Origin: Ricordea florida | Taxonomy: Eukaryota; Cnidaria; Anthozoa; Corallimorpharia; Ricordeidae | DNA length: 64,000 nucleotides | Direction of reading: 5' to 3' | Assembly: GCA_949710005.1 (NCBI GenBank) | Contig: OX453273.1 | Coordinates: forward strand, 34,084,250 to 34,148,249 | Shown: in pieces, positions 33,151-43,730 of the stretch | Numbering within the stretch: position 1 is the first letter of the stretch | How the letters are laid out: every line of letters begins with the position of its first letter | The notes under the pieces: model-generated | Databases searched by the model: none | The model's input: the letters and a program-made list of their open reading frames with translations, nothing else | Told to the model about the DNA's origin: nothing | Translations under genes and position numbers: made by a program

Positions 33151-33368
33151 TCACCTTTTGAGAGTGCAGGGTTTGAACGAACGCGTGGATTGGAAGCACG
33201 AGGGGAAAGAATAACAAGGATGCCCAAGGTTTCCCGCTTGTGCAGCTTCAGAAGGACCCGAAAAAATGTACTGTTTGATAACACTTTTATTCATTAGCAA
33301 TATAGCCACGATTGACACTAATACTGAAGTTGCAACGATCCTCACTGTGACCTTCACGTCGATTTTAA
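33151..33368 (-). CDS. Possible IgSF gene Y transmembrane/tail exon
   Basis: Minus-strand frame with a hydrophobic run IVATSVLVSIVAILLM followed by basic residues (NKSVIK) and a 40-residue tail ending at a stop at 33151. It can join in phase 1 to the domain C exon at 35639-35800 through an AG at 33369-33370. The polypyrimidine tract there is weak. The position, after the last Ig domain, is right for a membrane anchor. The tail shows no clear ITAM/ITIM-like tyrosine motif. Transcript evidence is absent, so this is tentative. Confidence 0.4.
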
Positions 33369-34072
33369 CTTAACATAAGAGTTCTAAATAACATGAGGTT
33401 ATATGACAACTGGTAACAGGATCTCATGATCAGCCTTAGGGATTCGTTATAGTCCATCCGTAAGGAAACATCTTTATGGAAACAAGCCTAAGCTAATTAA
33501 CGAACTCGTTTCTACAGGCCATAAAGGGCTCAAACGAAGTAAATATGCGCACAAAAAATCCACTCCGATTAAAGTTTTTTTTGTGATATAAGCGGAGAGC
33601 AATTGGGTTACAATGTATCAAAGAACAGCTCAGTGAAAATAATAGTCACATCGTAAGAAGCGACATGTGACAATAAGGAGATGCTCAGCATTGTAAAAAA
33701 ACTTCCATCCCTTCAAGATCAAATTCGAGAAGCCAAATATCGTGGTAAACAGGATTTACTTTCCAGGCAACTTGTTACCAGAAAATTCAAGTGGGACAAG
33801 TGTGAGAGTGTTTGAACATCGTGTATAGTAATAGCAAGAGCTCTCAGTTAATTAATGCTTACAACAACAGCACGTGAACACGAAAACGAAAATGGCTCAC
33901 TCACTTTCGCATTGAAAATAGCTACTTTCCAAAATAAATGTTTTATCACAAAGCATGCGGAGCTTATCACAACGCTTAAACTAGTGTCGCGTGATTGGTT
34001 CTTTTCTAACTCAATGCTCTTCTTGATTATCTACACAAATCATATTCGATTTCTCTTCTATGGGAACTGTGA
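33369..34072 (-). other. Intron of gene Y, no gene seen
   Basis: No recognisable exon, RNA gene or repeat with clear ends. Confidence 0.4.
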
Positions 34073-34637
34073 ATCGTCGCCTCGCCACGAGGCAGTTCCA
34101 GCAAATCAATTCAACCACATTTTCCACAGGGAAACAGAAATTACAGGAGTGATGTAGTATGGACGAACTGTTGTCGCAGCAACTGAAATGTAACGGGAAA
34201 CAGACTATATTTTACGAATTGCACCACATAAATAGAGGATATTACACGGCGACGAGAAGATATGAATTTTATGTTCGAGTGGCAAGAACAATAACTTTTG
34301 AGTGAGCGAAGCGAACGAGTGAGATATTGTTCTTGCCACGAGAACATAAAATTCATATCTTCGAGCCAACGTGTAATGTTCTTTTTATTATATGGAGACT
34401 AAAGCAAAAGGCGGGAATCGTGATGTCATTAAACGATACGACACTCACAAAGGTGACATACGGAAAATACGCCACTCGGGTCCCGGATGAAGTGGCGTAT
34501 GGAATCTACGTGTGGTTTAGTTCCCAGTAAAACACTCTTCTCCATATAATAAAATACCTTCAATGTACATGACTATGTAAAGTGAAGTGAACGAATGGTG
34601 CGGCGGCGGATCGAAAACCGAAAGTCTAACGATCGAA
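34073..34637. repeat. Second copy of the left-edge repeat, interrupted
   Basis: 34073-34230 and 34547-34637 together match 1-245. The interruption at about 34231-34546 is an insertion absent from the first copy. Confidence 0.6.
34231..34546. mobile_element. MITE-like insertion with internal hairpin
   Basis: Inserted into the repeat copy above. Its left part is an inverted repeat, 'gaagatatgaattttatgtt' mirrored by 'aacataaaattcatatcttc', around 34250-34365. The right end reads 'cttctccatataa'. The exact termini and target duplication are unclear. Confidence 0.55.
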
Positions 34638-35035
34638 ACCGGCCAGCCCCATACAGGCAATCATACGCTGAGAAACTTACAAAAAAAAATCAAAGGAAAA
34701 TACCAATACCAATGATAAATCTAAAAATCTATAATCGATAATTACAGATTAAGTTGCACATTAAGGAAAGCCCTAGAGTCAGTTACTTCTCTAGATCTGT
34801 AATAGGTTATAGCGGGAGTTCATTACCAGAAGCGTTACTTTGGTTTGGTTGGCGTCCCCAACGCAGTAGCAAACACGACTAATTTTAGGACTCATTTTAT
34901 CAACGAAACTCTCTCGTCTCTTTCTGACATGAAGACATGGAAACCTCGAAGGAAACTCAAAAAAACTCGCTTGAACTAGCAAAAAAAACGTTTTCAGGTT
35001 TAATTAGGATGTTATTTTTCTGATTCTATTCTATT

Positions 35036-35330
35036 TGGGAGACACGGTAGTGTAGTCGTTAGAGCTTCGGACTTCCGAGTAGGAGTCCTGGCACGAGTTC
35101 GAGCTCTGGTGATGGCACTGTGTTGTTTGCTTAGACAAGAAACGCGGCTCCACTCTGTCTTTCTCAATCCAGGTGGCAATATAATGCTGGGGGTAACCCT
35201 GCGCTGGACTAGCATCCAACCTACGGGGGTGTAACAATTCCCCCAGATGCTTTATGCTACTGAGACCGGGATAAGCTCCGGCCGTGAAGGCTTTAAGGCT
35301 CGTAAGAGCCTTCACCTTTACTGGTCTGAT
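35036..35330 (+). repeat. SINE, complete copy, plus
   Basis: tRNA-like head ('ggtagtgtagtcgttagagc' as A box; 'ggcacgagttcgagctc' as degenerate B box), then the body 'gtggcaatataatgctgggg ... ctagcatccaacct' and tail 'agccttcacctttact'. A minus-strand relative lies at 58840-59122. Confidence 0.6.
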
Positions 35331-35510
35331 TCGGCAGTGTAATAACTCTTTTGGTTTAAATTTATTGCCACAAAACAGGAACATAGATAGCATAATCTGC
35401 TACTGTGCTGGGGTGCAGACCTAATAGTGAAGAGTAGCACACCTGGTGGTGGGATACACTTTTGGTTAGAGCTGAACAAAACCTATCATTGATTGAGAAA
35501 ATCTGTTTGA

Positions 35511-35630
35511 GGTCCGGTTCAAACGTCGAACTTCACATGTGCCGAACTTAATGCAAATGAGAAAAATCTATTGTTTCCCCTCATCTGCAGTAGATTCGGC
35601 ACATGTTAAGTTCCACGTTTGAACCGGGCC
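35511..35630. mobile_element. MITE abutting a splice donor, Harbinger-like ends
   Basis: Inverted ends GGTCCGGTTCAAACGTCGAAC and ACGTTTGAACCGGGCC, flanked by TGA on both sides (35508-35510 and 35631-35633). Relative of 4790-4910. Its right end lies eight bases from the 3' end of the domain C exon. The donor of gene Y's intron therefore reads GTGAGTCA and then enters the MITE. Confidence 0.7.
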
Positions 35631-35638
35631 TGACTCAC

Positions 35639-35800
35639 CACTTGTGACGTTTGTCTTGACTTCAACCATGAAAACCTGTCCCCCGGGACCCTCAAGTGCA
35701 CTGCACGAATAAGTCCCAGAATCCTTTGTGGATAAGTCCGTGATCTCGAGAACCGAACGGCAGTAATCACACTGGCCTTTGATTGTAAAGCGTTCATTGG
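35639..35800 (-). CDS. IgSF gene Y, second half of Ig domain C
   Basis: A 162-bp exon, acceptor TTCGCAG, donor GTGAGT. It joins the exon at 38256-38402 in phase 1, together 309 bp or 103 codons. It encodes LEITDLSTKDSGTYSCSALE, a textbook D-x-G-x-Y-x-C strand F. The downstream exon is probably the membrane exon at 33.2-33.4 kb. The intron start is formed partly by the MITE described separately. Confidence 0.78.
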
Positions 35801-35920
35801 CTGCGAAAAGAAGCTGTCAATCAGTAATCCCCTGTCACGACATCTATAAACGTTAACGTTAGTACATTTGGCGATGGTGGGGTAAGATGTCAATCACTAA
35901 AACAAGATTCTTTTATATTT

Positions 35921-36150
35921 AACAATTATTCTCTGAAATTGAGGTAAATAGAGGCAGCGAGGAAAGTACTTCTGAAGCCAATATTCACCGACATTTAAGA
36001 GAATAATTGTTACTACGCCGGTCATTTTTTTCCTCCTACCTCGCAGTTGGTGAAAAGTTAAAAATTTTTCACAGAAATCGAGGCGAATGGTGGCAGAATA
36101 ATATTCCTAAAGCCACCATTCACCGGGATTGAAGAGAATAAATGTTTTAG
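35921..36150. repeat. Hairpin units ending in ACAATTATTC
   Basis: The unit 35925-36010 begins 'aacaattattctctga' and ends 'agagaataattgtt'. It is followed by a partial second unit ('cagaaatcgaggcgaatggt') with the same 'attcaccg' core. Related ends appear at 37344-37447 and 37533-37575, and a piece near 54515-54570. Confidence 0.5.
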
Positions 36151-36770
36151 TTTATACCAGTGAAGCAACCTCAGTAGGCAGCTTAATCAAACATGACGAT
36201 GACGCCGTGGACAACACCAGCGGCGAAAAAATTTAATCGCTTACCTATTGTGTAGATGGCGGTGGGCTCGTTCCGTGATGATTTTGCTTCCTCAGATTCC
36301 CCTTCGAATGGTAAAATCTTCCAATTGTTACTGTTCGAATTTTATCCAGAATTTTGCAAGAAACGTTTGCCGTTCAGCAGTGGGGCGTCTTCGAGAAAGC
36401 TCCGAGAAATATTCTAATTTCAAGTTGCTTTGAAGATTAATTCGTACGACAAAGACACCTGACAATTACTTTGCACATACAGTTTCATTGTGTCGTTCAT
36501 TTGTTCCATTGCTTTGTCCCGCCCTGGTCAACGTTTCATCGTGGTCGCCACTGTTTTGCTTAATTTCCCTTAAGACATCTCTCAGAAACAGCTCTGTAGT
36601 GAGAATCGACAGCCGCCATTTTCAACTCGCTTGAACCAAAATTCCGAAAGGATTACGTAGAAGTCCCGGATATATTCACCTCCCATGAGGTGGATGGTGT
36701 CGAATTTCCAGAGGTTGAGGGCCTATCAGATTGCTCAAAATGCCAAGGTTGCTGAGTTGATATATACTAT

Positions 36771-37377
36771 TATTATATCTGCAACCCTTGTATATGAGAA
36801 AACGCGCGCTCTGATTGGTTCCCTACTCATGGTATATCAGCTCATATACCATTGGCACGGAAAACGGCCATCATGGAGGGATGATTTCTTGAATTAGACT
36901 GGGAGAAATTCAAGTCAAGCTTAAAAATCATACACCAAAGAAATACTACCGAAGCAAATAAGTATGGGATGAAATTATTCGACGGTAAGTGGGCAAATTA
37001 TATTGCGAAATTGTTTATTACGAACGAAAGTGAAACTCTTACAAACAGCCGCCATTTTGAAAGATCTGTGAAGCCCGTAAACTGAGTTTTTATTTTATTT
37101 CTGCCTACTTTTTCCACTTTAAAATTCTTAAACTAATTTGCTAACTCGAAAAAAAATTAACAAGTACATTAAAGAGATGTTTAAAAACGAGCCGAACTCG
37201 TGTTTGAAACATTTTTACACATCGGCTCTACAATATGTCGGCTCGGCAACAACATGGTTCTGTTCAAAAACAATAACAAAGTCAATTCTTGTCGTACAAA
37301 CTAATTCCAGTGTCTCATAAGCGAGGGTTTAGAGACAATAAAACAATTATTCCACTCAATCTCGTCGTATACGAGCT

Positions 37378-37410
<33 letters not shown>

Positions 37411-37453
37411 ATTAGCTCATATACGACTCGATTTCGTGGAATAATTGCTAAAT
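36771..37453. repeat. 683-bp repeat, copy 1
   Basis: Nearly identical to 48533-49217, with only a few differences over 683 bp. It starts 'tattatatctgcaacccttg' and ends in a strong palindrome (37344-37447: 'caattattccact' to 'gtggaataattg'). No protein-coding frame is shared beyond short ones. It is likely a non-autonomous element. The high identity points to recent movement or conversion. Confidence 0.75.
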
Positions 37454-37455
37454 GT

Positions 37456-37840
37456 TGAATATCCCGAGGTGGAGAGCCAATCAGATTGCTCAAAATACCA
37501 AGGTTGCTAAGTTAGTATATACTAATATTAACAATTATTCGCCGAAGGCGAATAAGAAGGCGAATAATTGTTTTAGTATACACAGGTAATTAATTCAAAA
37601 AAAGAAAAAGCATGGTACAACACAAAAAAAATTTCAATATCATCAAAAGCGCGCGAACGACTGGCAGCCATTTTGTTCGTCGAGGTGATTATCGGCTGAT
37701 AATCCGAGATAGCGAACCAATCAGAGCGCGCGATTTTGTATAATCACCTAAGTATTTATATTAATGTTGAATATGCCGAGGTGGAGAGCCAATCAGATTA
37801 CTCAAAATTCCGAGGTTGCCGAGTTGGAGTACACTAAGCA
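37456..37840. repeat. Recurring 'ccaatcagattgctcaaaat' motif block
   Basis: A block of about 65 bp, 'gttgaatatcccgaggtggagagccaatcagattgctcaa' split over two spans, occurs at about 37456-37520 and 37763-37835, and in altered form at 36700-36765 and 4024-4085. Copy 1 of the 683-bp repeat sits between two of these blocks. Confidence 0.5.
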
Positions 37841-38255
37841 GCGTTAGTTCGATGTTGATTCTCTCCCCTGAAGTGAGCTTTTCTTGTGGTTTTATTCATT
37901 AACGCTCATGCGAAAAACAGGAAAGGTTATTGTTAAAAAAATAAAAGTGAGATGCGTACTACGTAAGGTTCTTTTTATCGTTATCCACAGTCGAGGTCAA
38001 CAAAAAGGCTTAAAAGAATGAGGCCAATATCCAGCCATCTTGACTGAACAATCTCGGTCAGCAAAGGCTTTATGATATGGCCGTTTAGTATTGTTTTGTT
38101 TTGCGGGACAAAGCGGGAAATCCCGACCGAGACCGAGCAGGAGCTCGCCAGCTCGGGTAGCCAATCAAGACTCTGGATTCGCCTCATCTTGACCGCTTGC
38201 GGAACCGGCCGTATAATATTAAAATGTATTGCGATTACGGAACAGTTTAGCTTAC

Positions 38256-38402
38256 GTTTAATAACAGTGGCGTTCTCTCCTTCGCGGTCACGTTTCTTCC
38301 ACTCTATGGTCATTGGGTAGCCTTGAGCACTGCAGACCAGCTTTGCCGTGTCTCCCACGCCAGCAACAATTATTGATTTCTCAAAGGGGAAGCTTACACG
38401 AA
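38256..38402 (-). CDS. IgSF gene Y, first half of Ig domain C
   Basis: A 147-bp exon, acceptor TACCCAG, donor GTAAGC. It encodes VGDTAKLVCSAQGYP (first Ig Cys) and MTIEWKKRDREGEN (strand C Trp). It follows the domain B exon (40175-40468) in phase 1 and continues into 35639-35800. The intron falls inside the Ig fold, as in domain A. Confidence 0.78.
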
Positions 38403-39621
38403 CTGGGTAAGATAAGGACAGAAAGACAGTAGTATGTATACCAAGCCCTAGGATTTCAAATTCCATGGAAAACGATTTTTCGGTTCCATGCCTAGAGATC
38501 ATGGGAACCCAACTATAACTGGTTTTCAGTTCCGTTAAAATTCATGGGAACCCGATTTTAATATCGTTGATTTCAATTAACTACTCTAAAACAGAGCTTC
38601 AGTGCATAATTGTTTTTAAAAGGTTAACATCCATTTAAGTGTCAACAGAATGTGAATTCAGGTGTAAACCGAGTGTGCATCACTCCGATTCACTGCTGAT
38701 GATATTTCCAACAAACACAACATCTCCCAGAAGTTCATGTTCAGGCTCAGGAACAGATACTGCTGAGGAAGTTATGATGACTTCTGTTGAACTGAGGACA
38801 CCTCGTCTTCTGAATACTCAGTAGCAGTGTTCGTGTAACGACCACGTTTTAGGGTAAAGGAGCCCATGTACAATTCGACTGCCTTGACGACAAGTTAAAT
38901 CTCATAGCGGTTATGCAGCTTCTGAAGACGTGGGATGTAATTTCCAATTTATCAGTTTCATTTATTCACGTCATGTTTTGAGAAAACTTCATAACCTTTA
39001 ATTTTACAAGCTGTCTAATAAGGTGAGATGAGTCAGAAAGGTAATGCCAAAAGACAAAAAGAACATTTCAATTAGAAACAGAGAAGAGAAGGAAATGGAC
39101 AAAGTCGCATAACGGATCGGGTAATTCATAGATCGAACTAAGAAGCATACTCGCGTGAAGTGTTCGCTCTAAATCTTGCAATTCAAGAAGATTTGGCCCT
39201 CAGCGTCAGTTTCCACGTTGAAATCATCACTGAAAGATCTCGTCTTAACTGTTTTTCAACTTACAGGGGTAATTTTTTCTTTTTGACGCCGGGACCGACC
39301 AGCGCCATGCATTGAAGTTTGGGAACGATACAAGATGGCAGTGAGGATGAGAGATGCTATTAAACAACATTTTTGTTTCGTATACAAGCAGGGTCATCCA
39401 ACGAAGTGCTCTACTATTTTAGAATCAGAGTGGGAAAACTCATATCCAGTGAATTTTGATCGGTAACGCTGAATACTTACATGGGAAACTATTTTTCGCT
39501 TCGGTTATTTTAATCACACGGCAACGACACGATACCGGAAGGATCGTTAGCGTTAAATCCTAGGGCTTGTGATACACAACAGCGACCTTTTGATGCCTTG
39601 ATTAAAATACCTAAGTCACAA
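38403..39621 (-). other. Intron of gene Y, no gene seen
   Basis: No convincing exon. On the minus strand around 38830-38640 there is an acidic, serine-rich frame (SVPEPEHELLGDVVF) ending at a stop. It could be an alternative tail exon but has no clear acceptor. Confidence 0.35.
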
Positions 39622-40090
39622 TACCACAGTACAGTACTTTTCAGTAGCTTTCTAAAGAATGGTCACACTGCATGGCTCGATCCACTAATGAAAAAGTTAG
39701 AATCACACTGTGTAGAAAAACATACCGTACCACAGTACAGCACTGTTCAGTAGCTTTCCAAAGGATGGCCACACTACATGATTTGATCCAGGACTATCCA
39801 GAGATGGAAATGTTAGAGCCAAACTCCATAGAAAAACAAAATTAAACAGTACCACAGTACAGTACTATTCAGTAGATTTGTAAAGAATGGTCACACTGCA
39901 GGGTTTGATCCACAGATGAAAAAGTTAGAACCACACTGTATAGTAAAACAAACAGTACCACCGTACAGGACTATTCAGTACATTTCCAAAGAATGGTCAC
40001 TGCATGATTTGATCCACAGATAGAAAAGTTAGATCTACACTCCTCAGTACCACAGTACAGTGTTGTTCAGTTGCTTTCTAAAGAATAGCC
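39622..40090. repeat. Minisatellite, five units of 92-122 bp
   Basis: Units start 'taccacagtacagtac' at about 39622, 39728, 39850, 39956 and 40048. Each continues 'ttcagtagctttctaaagaa tggtcacactgca'. The array lies in gene Y's intron, 85 bp downstream of the domain B exon donor. Confidence 0.75.
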
Positions 40091-40174
40091 ATTCCCACTG
40101 TATGATGACACTGGAACATGATGATTGACAAAAAGTTTAAGAATACAATAGTATTCACATTGTAGAATTCTTAC

Positions 40175-40468
40175 CTCGAAGATAAGCTGTTTCTGTTCCG
40201 GTGACATTGTACGGTATCTGCCTTTTGAGATTTACACGAACGCGACAAGAGTAGTTGCCGCCATCCTCGGCTCGCACATCAGACAAGATCAAAGGATCTT
40301 CAACATCCGAGGTCTTCTTGACGGGATGCCCATCCTTTAGAAACGTCATCAGAGTGATTGGAGTGGTATCGGAGTTTCCTTTGTGTGTACGGTTGCAGTA
40401 AAGTCTGATGTCGTCCCCGATCGACGCTGTTTGACTGGATATTACGCGAACAACAGGGAGATCTTCTC
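40175..40468 (-). CDS. IgSF gene Y, Ig domain B
   Basis: A 294-bp exon (98 codons), acceptor CCATAG, donor GTAAGA, phase 1 at both ends. It encodes IGDDIRLYCNRTHKG (first Cys), MTFLKDGHP (strand C, lacking the usual Trp) and VRAEDGGNYSCRVRV (strand F), ending in PYNVTGTETAY. It is paralogous to gene X's 716-1027. It joins 41766-41903 upstream and 38256-38402 downstream in frame. Confidence 0.82.
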
Positions 40469-40761
40469 CTATGGTGAAAATTGATTAGTTCAGTATTAAT
40501 TAAATTGATTGTAAAGTGCTGAGCCCGAATAGCTAAAAGTTCTATTTCAGTGCAAGGCTGACTTTGGCTTTGGGCAGGTGCAAATCAGTTCTTCTGCGAG
40601 CATTGTAACAAGGTGCATTATAATTTCTAGTGAAATAGTCACTCAGATATTAAGATAGATAAGATAGATAAATTGTTAAGACATTTGTATGCTAAAACAC
40701 ATTTATGTCTTTTCCGTTTTGTTTCTAGTTCAACCCACCCTAAAACATCAAAAGTGTCTTA

Positions 40762-41284
40762 TTAAGAATCACGCCTTAAAATGATGCGAGCGGCGCGATT
40801 TTGTAAACGCAGTAGAGTTTTGCTGTAGGTGGCTGACAATTCACCCCACACGGTGTCCGTAAAACACAGGATTGCTTCTATAAGTGCATTATAAGCACAC
40901 TTCACTGCTTTAAGAGTAAGCCATGATCTTATTCGTGCTAAACGCCCCAGTCGCTTGTTCATTTTGTTACAAATAGAGTCACTCAGTACGCTCTTTCCAG
41001 TGAAGTTGTTCGTCAAGCAAAGCCCCGAGATAATTAAACTTCGTTACTCTCTCTATGTCCTTTCTTTGGATCTGCAGTACATAGTCTGATGAGGTTTGCA
41101 ATACTTGCCTTGTTCCGAAGAGTAGTCCTTTCGTTTTTCTCTGATTTAATATTAGTCTGTTACTCGTCAACCACTGCTCAACTCGTTTGAGATTTTCTTG
41201 TAAATTTTCCCTGATGGCGTTAACGTGAGACCCAGAGTAGTAGATCACTTTTAATATCGTCGGCGTACATGCATCCGAGTGCAT
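40762..41284 (-). pseudogene. LINE reverse transcriptase C-terminal fragment
   Basis: Two overlapping minus-strand frames encode the thumb and C-terminal region of a non-LTR reverse transcriptase: VEQWLTSNRLILNQRKTK, then a 'NYLGALLDEQLHWKE' block, and further on ALIEAILCFTDTVWGEL with LQNRAARII. The two frames imply one frameshift near 40980-41016. The catalytic palm is absent. A dead 5'-truncated LINE in gene Y's intron. Confidence 0.8.
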
Positions 41285-41765
41285 TTGATACTATATTGAT
41301 TTTAAAAATCTGTGGTCTCAACGCATGATAGAACTCTGTTTCTCGAGAAAGTACTAACTTCTTTATTGTACTTGGAAATTGACGCCTGTTCTGATAGTTC
41401 TTTGGATCCCACGCATGCGCCGTGAAGACATAAGGGCGATTTGTGACAAAAGGACAAAAACGAAAGTTCCTATCTTTTTAACTCGGGCATTCATATTGAA
41501 GCCCGAGCAATTACGGCGTCAGCGCTAAGACGTGCAAACTTCTTATCGCGAGGCAAACCTGTCACAATTAATATTATGTAATTAGCGACCATCACTGCTC
41601 ATGATCAGTCTGTGTGAGTGGCTGAGCAAGGAAACCAAACATAGAGAAACAGCCTGTTTACACTATTAGGTATATAATGTAAATGCACAATCACTGTCAC
41701 TATTAAAGGCATCTTCATTGTCAATATCATTATCATTATCATCACCCTTATCACTATTAACTTAC

Positions 41766-41903
41766 TAGGTGTCACCTTCATGTTAAAACCGTGCCTTTTC
41801 TCAACACCTTCTGCTGAAATGGCAACGCATTCATAGCGACCCCTATCAACATCGTCTCTGATCTCTAAACTTTTGATGTGCAAAGTGACAGTGACCGTGT
41901 TTC
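41766..41903 (-). CDS. IgSF gene Y, second half of Ig domain A
   Basis: A 138-bp exon, acceptor TTTGCAG, donor GTAAGT. It encodes VTLHIKSLEIRDDVDRGRYE and then CVAISAEG, the strand E-F region with the second Ig Cys. It joins 42088-42282 in phase 1, together 333 bp or 111 codons. Confidence 0.8.
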
Positions 41904-42087
41904 CTGCAAATAATAAAAACAGCCTTAATGGGTTGTTTCTTATTGACCTACAAGTAGCTAAACAAGGAAAAAAATTTTTTTACGGAAATACTGTTGGGGA
42001 CGCAGTTATTTAACCGTTTAACCGCGCGGAAAACATATGCTGCCGAAACCAATTTTGCTGCTCGGAACAAGAAAGTGGTGGACTGAC

Positions 42088-42282
42088 CTTCAGTTATGTT
42101 TGTCTGATAAACCCTAGCTGTTTCATTGATGTCGAACCAGCGCATGCCAGGAAATGGTTCCTTTCTCATGAACTTGGCCCTGACCGGCGGGCCCTTCTCG
42201 TCATGGAAAATGCACGTCACATTGACACTTACTCCGCTAATTTCGAATATATTGGCCGGGAGTGGACGAAGAAGTTTCACAT
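42088..42282 (-). CDS. IgSF gene Y, first half of Ig domain A
   Basis: A 195-bp exon, acceptor ATTCAG, donor GTCAGT, phase 1. It encodes GVSVNVTCIFHDEKGPP with the first Ig Cys and AKFMRKEPFPG, matching gene X's 20023-20223 (AIKFMRKSR). A phase-1 signal exon must lie upstream. The only one visible is at 56159-56222, almost 14 kb away across a large transposon. Confidence 0.78.
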
Positions 42283-42428
42283 CTGAATGGCGGAAAAAAT
42301 GGAAGACAACAAGAAGATAATTGAGTGATTAAATATACGGTATTGACTTTAAACTATTAAAATATGTAATTTTAACAATTTAGTAGAAACCAAGTCGCAC
42401 TATATAACGAATCCTGCAATCTGATTGG

Positions 42429-42505
42429 CAACCTCATTCCCAGGGCTTTTCCCTTTTTCTGTCCGCCATTTTTCTTTCTAGGGAAAAGCCCTGGGAACGA
42501 GGTTG
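42429..42505. mobile_element. 77-bp MITE of the Academ-type family
   Basis: It starts CAACCTCATTCCCAGGGC and ends CCCTGGGAACGAGGTTG, the same terminus as the 12-kb element at 7921-19937. It is flanked by the 9-bp duplication TCTGATTGG (42420-42428 and 42506-42514). It is almost entirely TIR plus about 25 bp of loop, in gene Y's upstream intron or flank, 147 bp from an exon. Confidence 0.85.
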
Positions 42506-43478
42506 TCTGATTGGTTAATCACACGATAGAATAGCGACTACCAAAACCGCTCGCCGTTGGAAGAAGATAACACAATATAATATATAGATTTAGCCAAGCC
42601 TAAAAGCGGGGCTCCCGTTAGTACTTTCATTTCACTTTAAACTGTAAAAGCATTCTAAAATATTGCGAAGGAATTCACAAACGTTTTTAACTATAGTTAA
42701 GTGTCGAGGTCGGTTAACTTGCTATGATTTTTGTCTAAATTTTCGTCTGCCATAAGTACGGTCTTTCTACCTACAAAGTCATGGAGTATATTCTACAACT
42801 GTATTCTATTCCAGTACTGTATTCTATTCCTGATGAAATTAACCATTCTAGATCTATTTGCGTAAATGTATTTAAAAGATTTGTACACGCTACTGGGAAA
42901 TGCAGGACACAACTCTTGTCATTTTCGTGCACAAGGTGCAAAGAAAATTAATTTTACAGATTGCCCTTCGGGCAAGCTGTAACCAACATCTACCAGCCCG
43001 AAAAACATTTTTCACGAGAATGAAACAATAATTATTAATTATTCTTTTCTTAATTACATTGTAAGTTTAAAAAATTACTGCCTTCATTTATTCACTACAA
43101 TCAGCTGTAGTTACTTAACAAAAGAAATAAATAACCGTAAAAGTGTAAACTATAAGTAGACCTGGTCCAACGCAACACGTGAATGACTAACATACATTTG
43201 AGACATTTTACAACTTAGAAGAACATTTTTTAAGAAAACAACGGCGTTGAAACCAAAGTTCTCAATCGACACACTAAATGACAACGTCGACAACGCGAAA
43301 AGCTGCCAGTGAAAGCGCTACATTCTGCAATTTGCCGCCAAGAGAAAATTCCCGCGGGAGTATTTCTTAGCCGTTGACAGGGGAGATGTTTATATGATTA
43401 AAGGACATAAAAATTTGAAATCTTTCATCAGTTTGCTTCTCATTCAAAAGTAGTGCATTCAGAAGATCATTTGGAATG

Positions 43479-43600
43479 ATTTCCGCACAGGTCCCTACTT
43501 CATTATGCATGCTGTAGCCGTACAAGAAATGTTTGCACGCGCACTTCCCAAGATAATTCAACTACAGCATGCATAATGAAGTAGGGACCTGTGCGGAAAT
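43479..43600. mobile_element. Hairpin MITE, copy 2
   Basis: Ends 'atttccgcacaggtccctac' and 'gtagggacctgtgcggaaat'. It shares its termini with 27893-28031. The inner arms continue to pair ('gcatgctgtag' with 'ctacagcatgc'). Confidence 0.75.
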
Positions 43601-43730
43601 CTTACCGATCATTTTTCTGAAGAAGGTTTGTTTAGAAGTCAGTTTTCCAAGTCAAGTGTCAAGTTTAAGGAAAGTGGAAAGTGCGAGTGCTGAGTCACGC
43701 ATCAGCGAGCAAATATTATGCAGACAAAAC

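Noticed and set aside
37533..37575. Short direct-repeat cluster considered as a CRISPR-like array
   Set aside because: The repeats are inverted hairpin arms, not evenly spaced direct repeats, and the DNA is metazoan.
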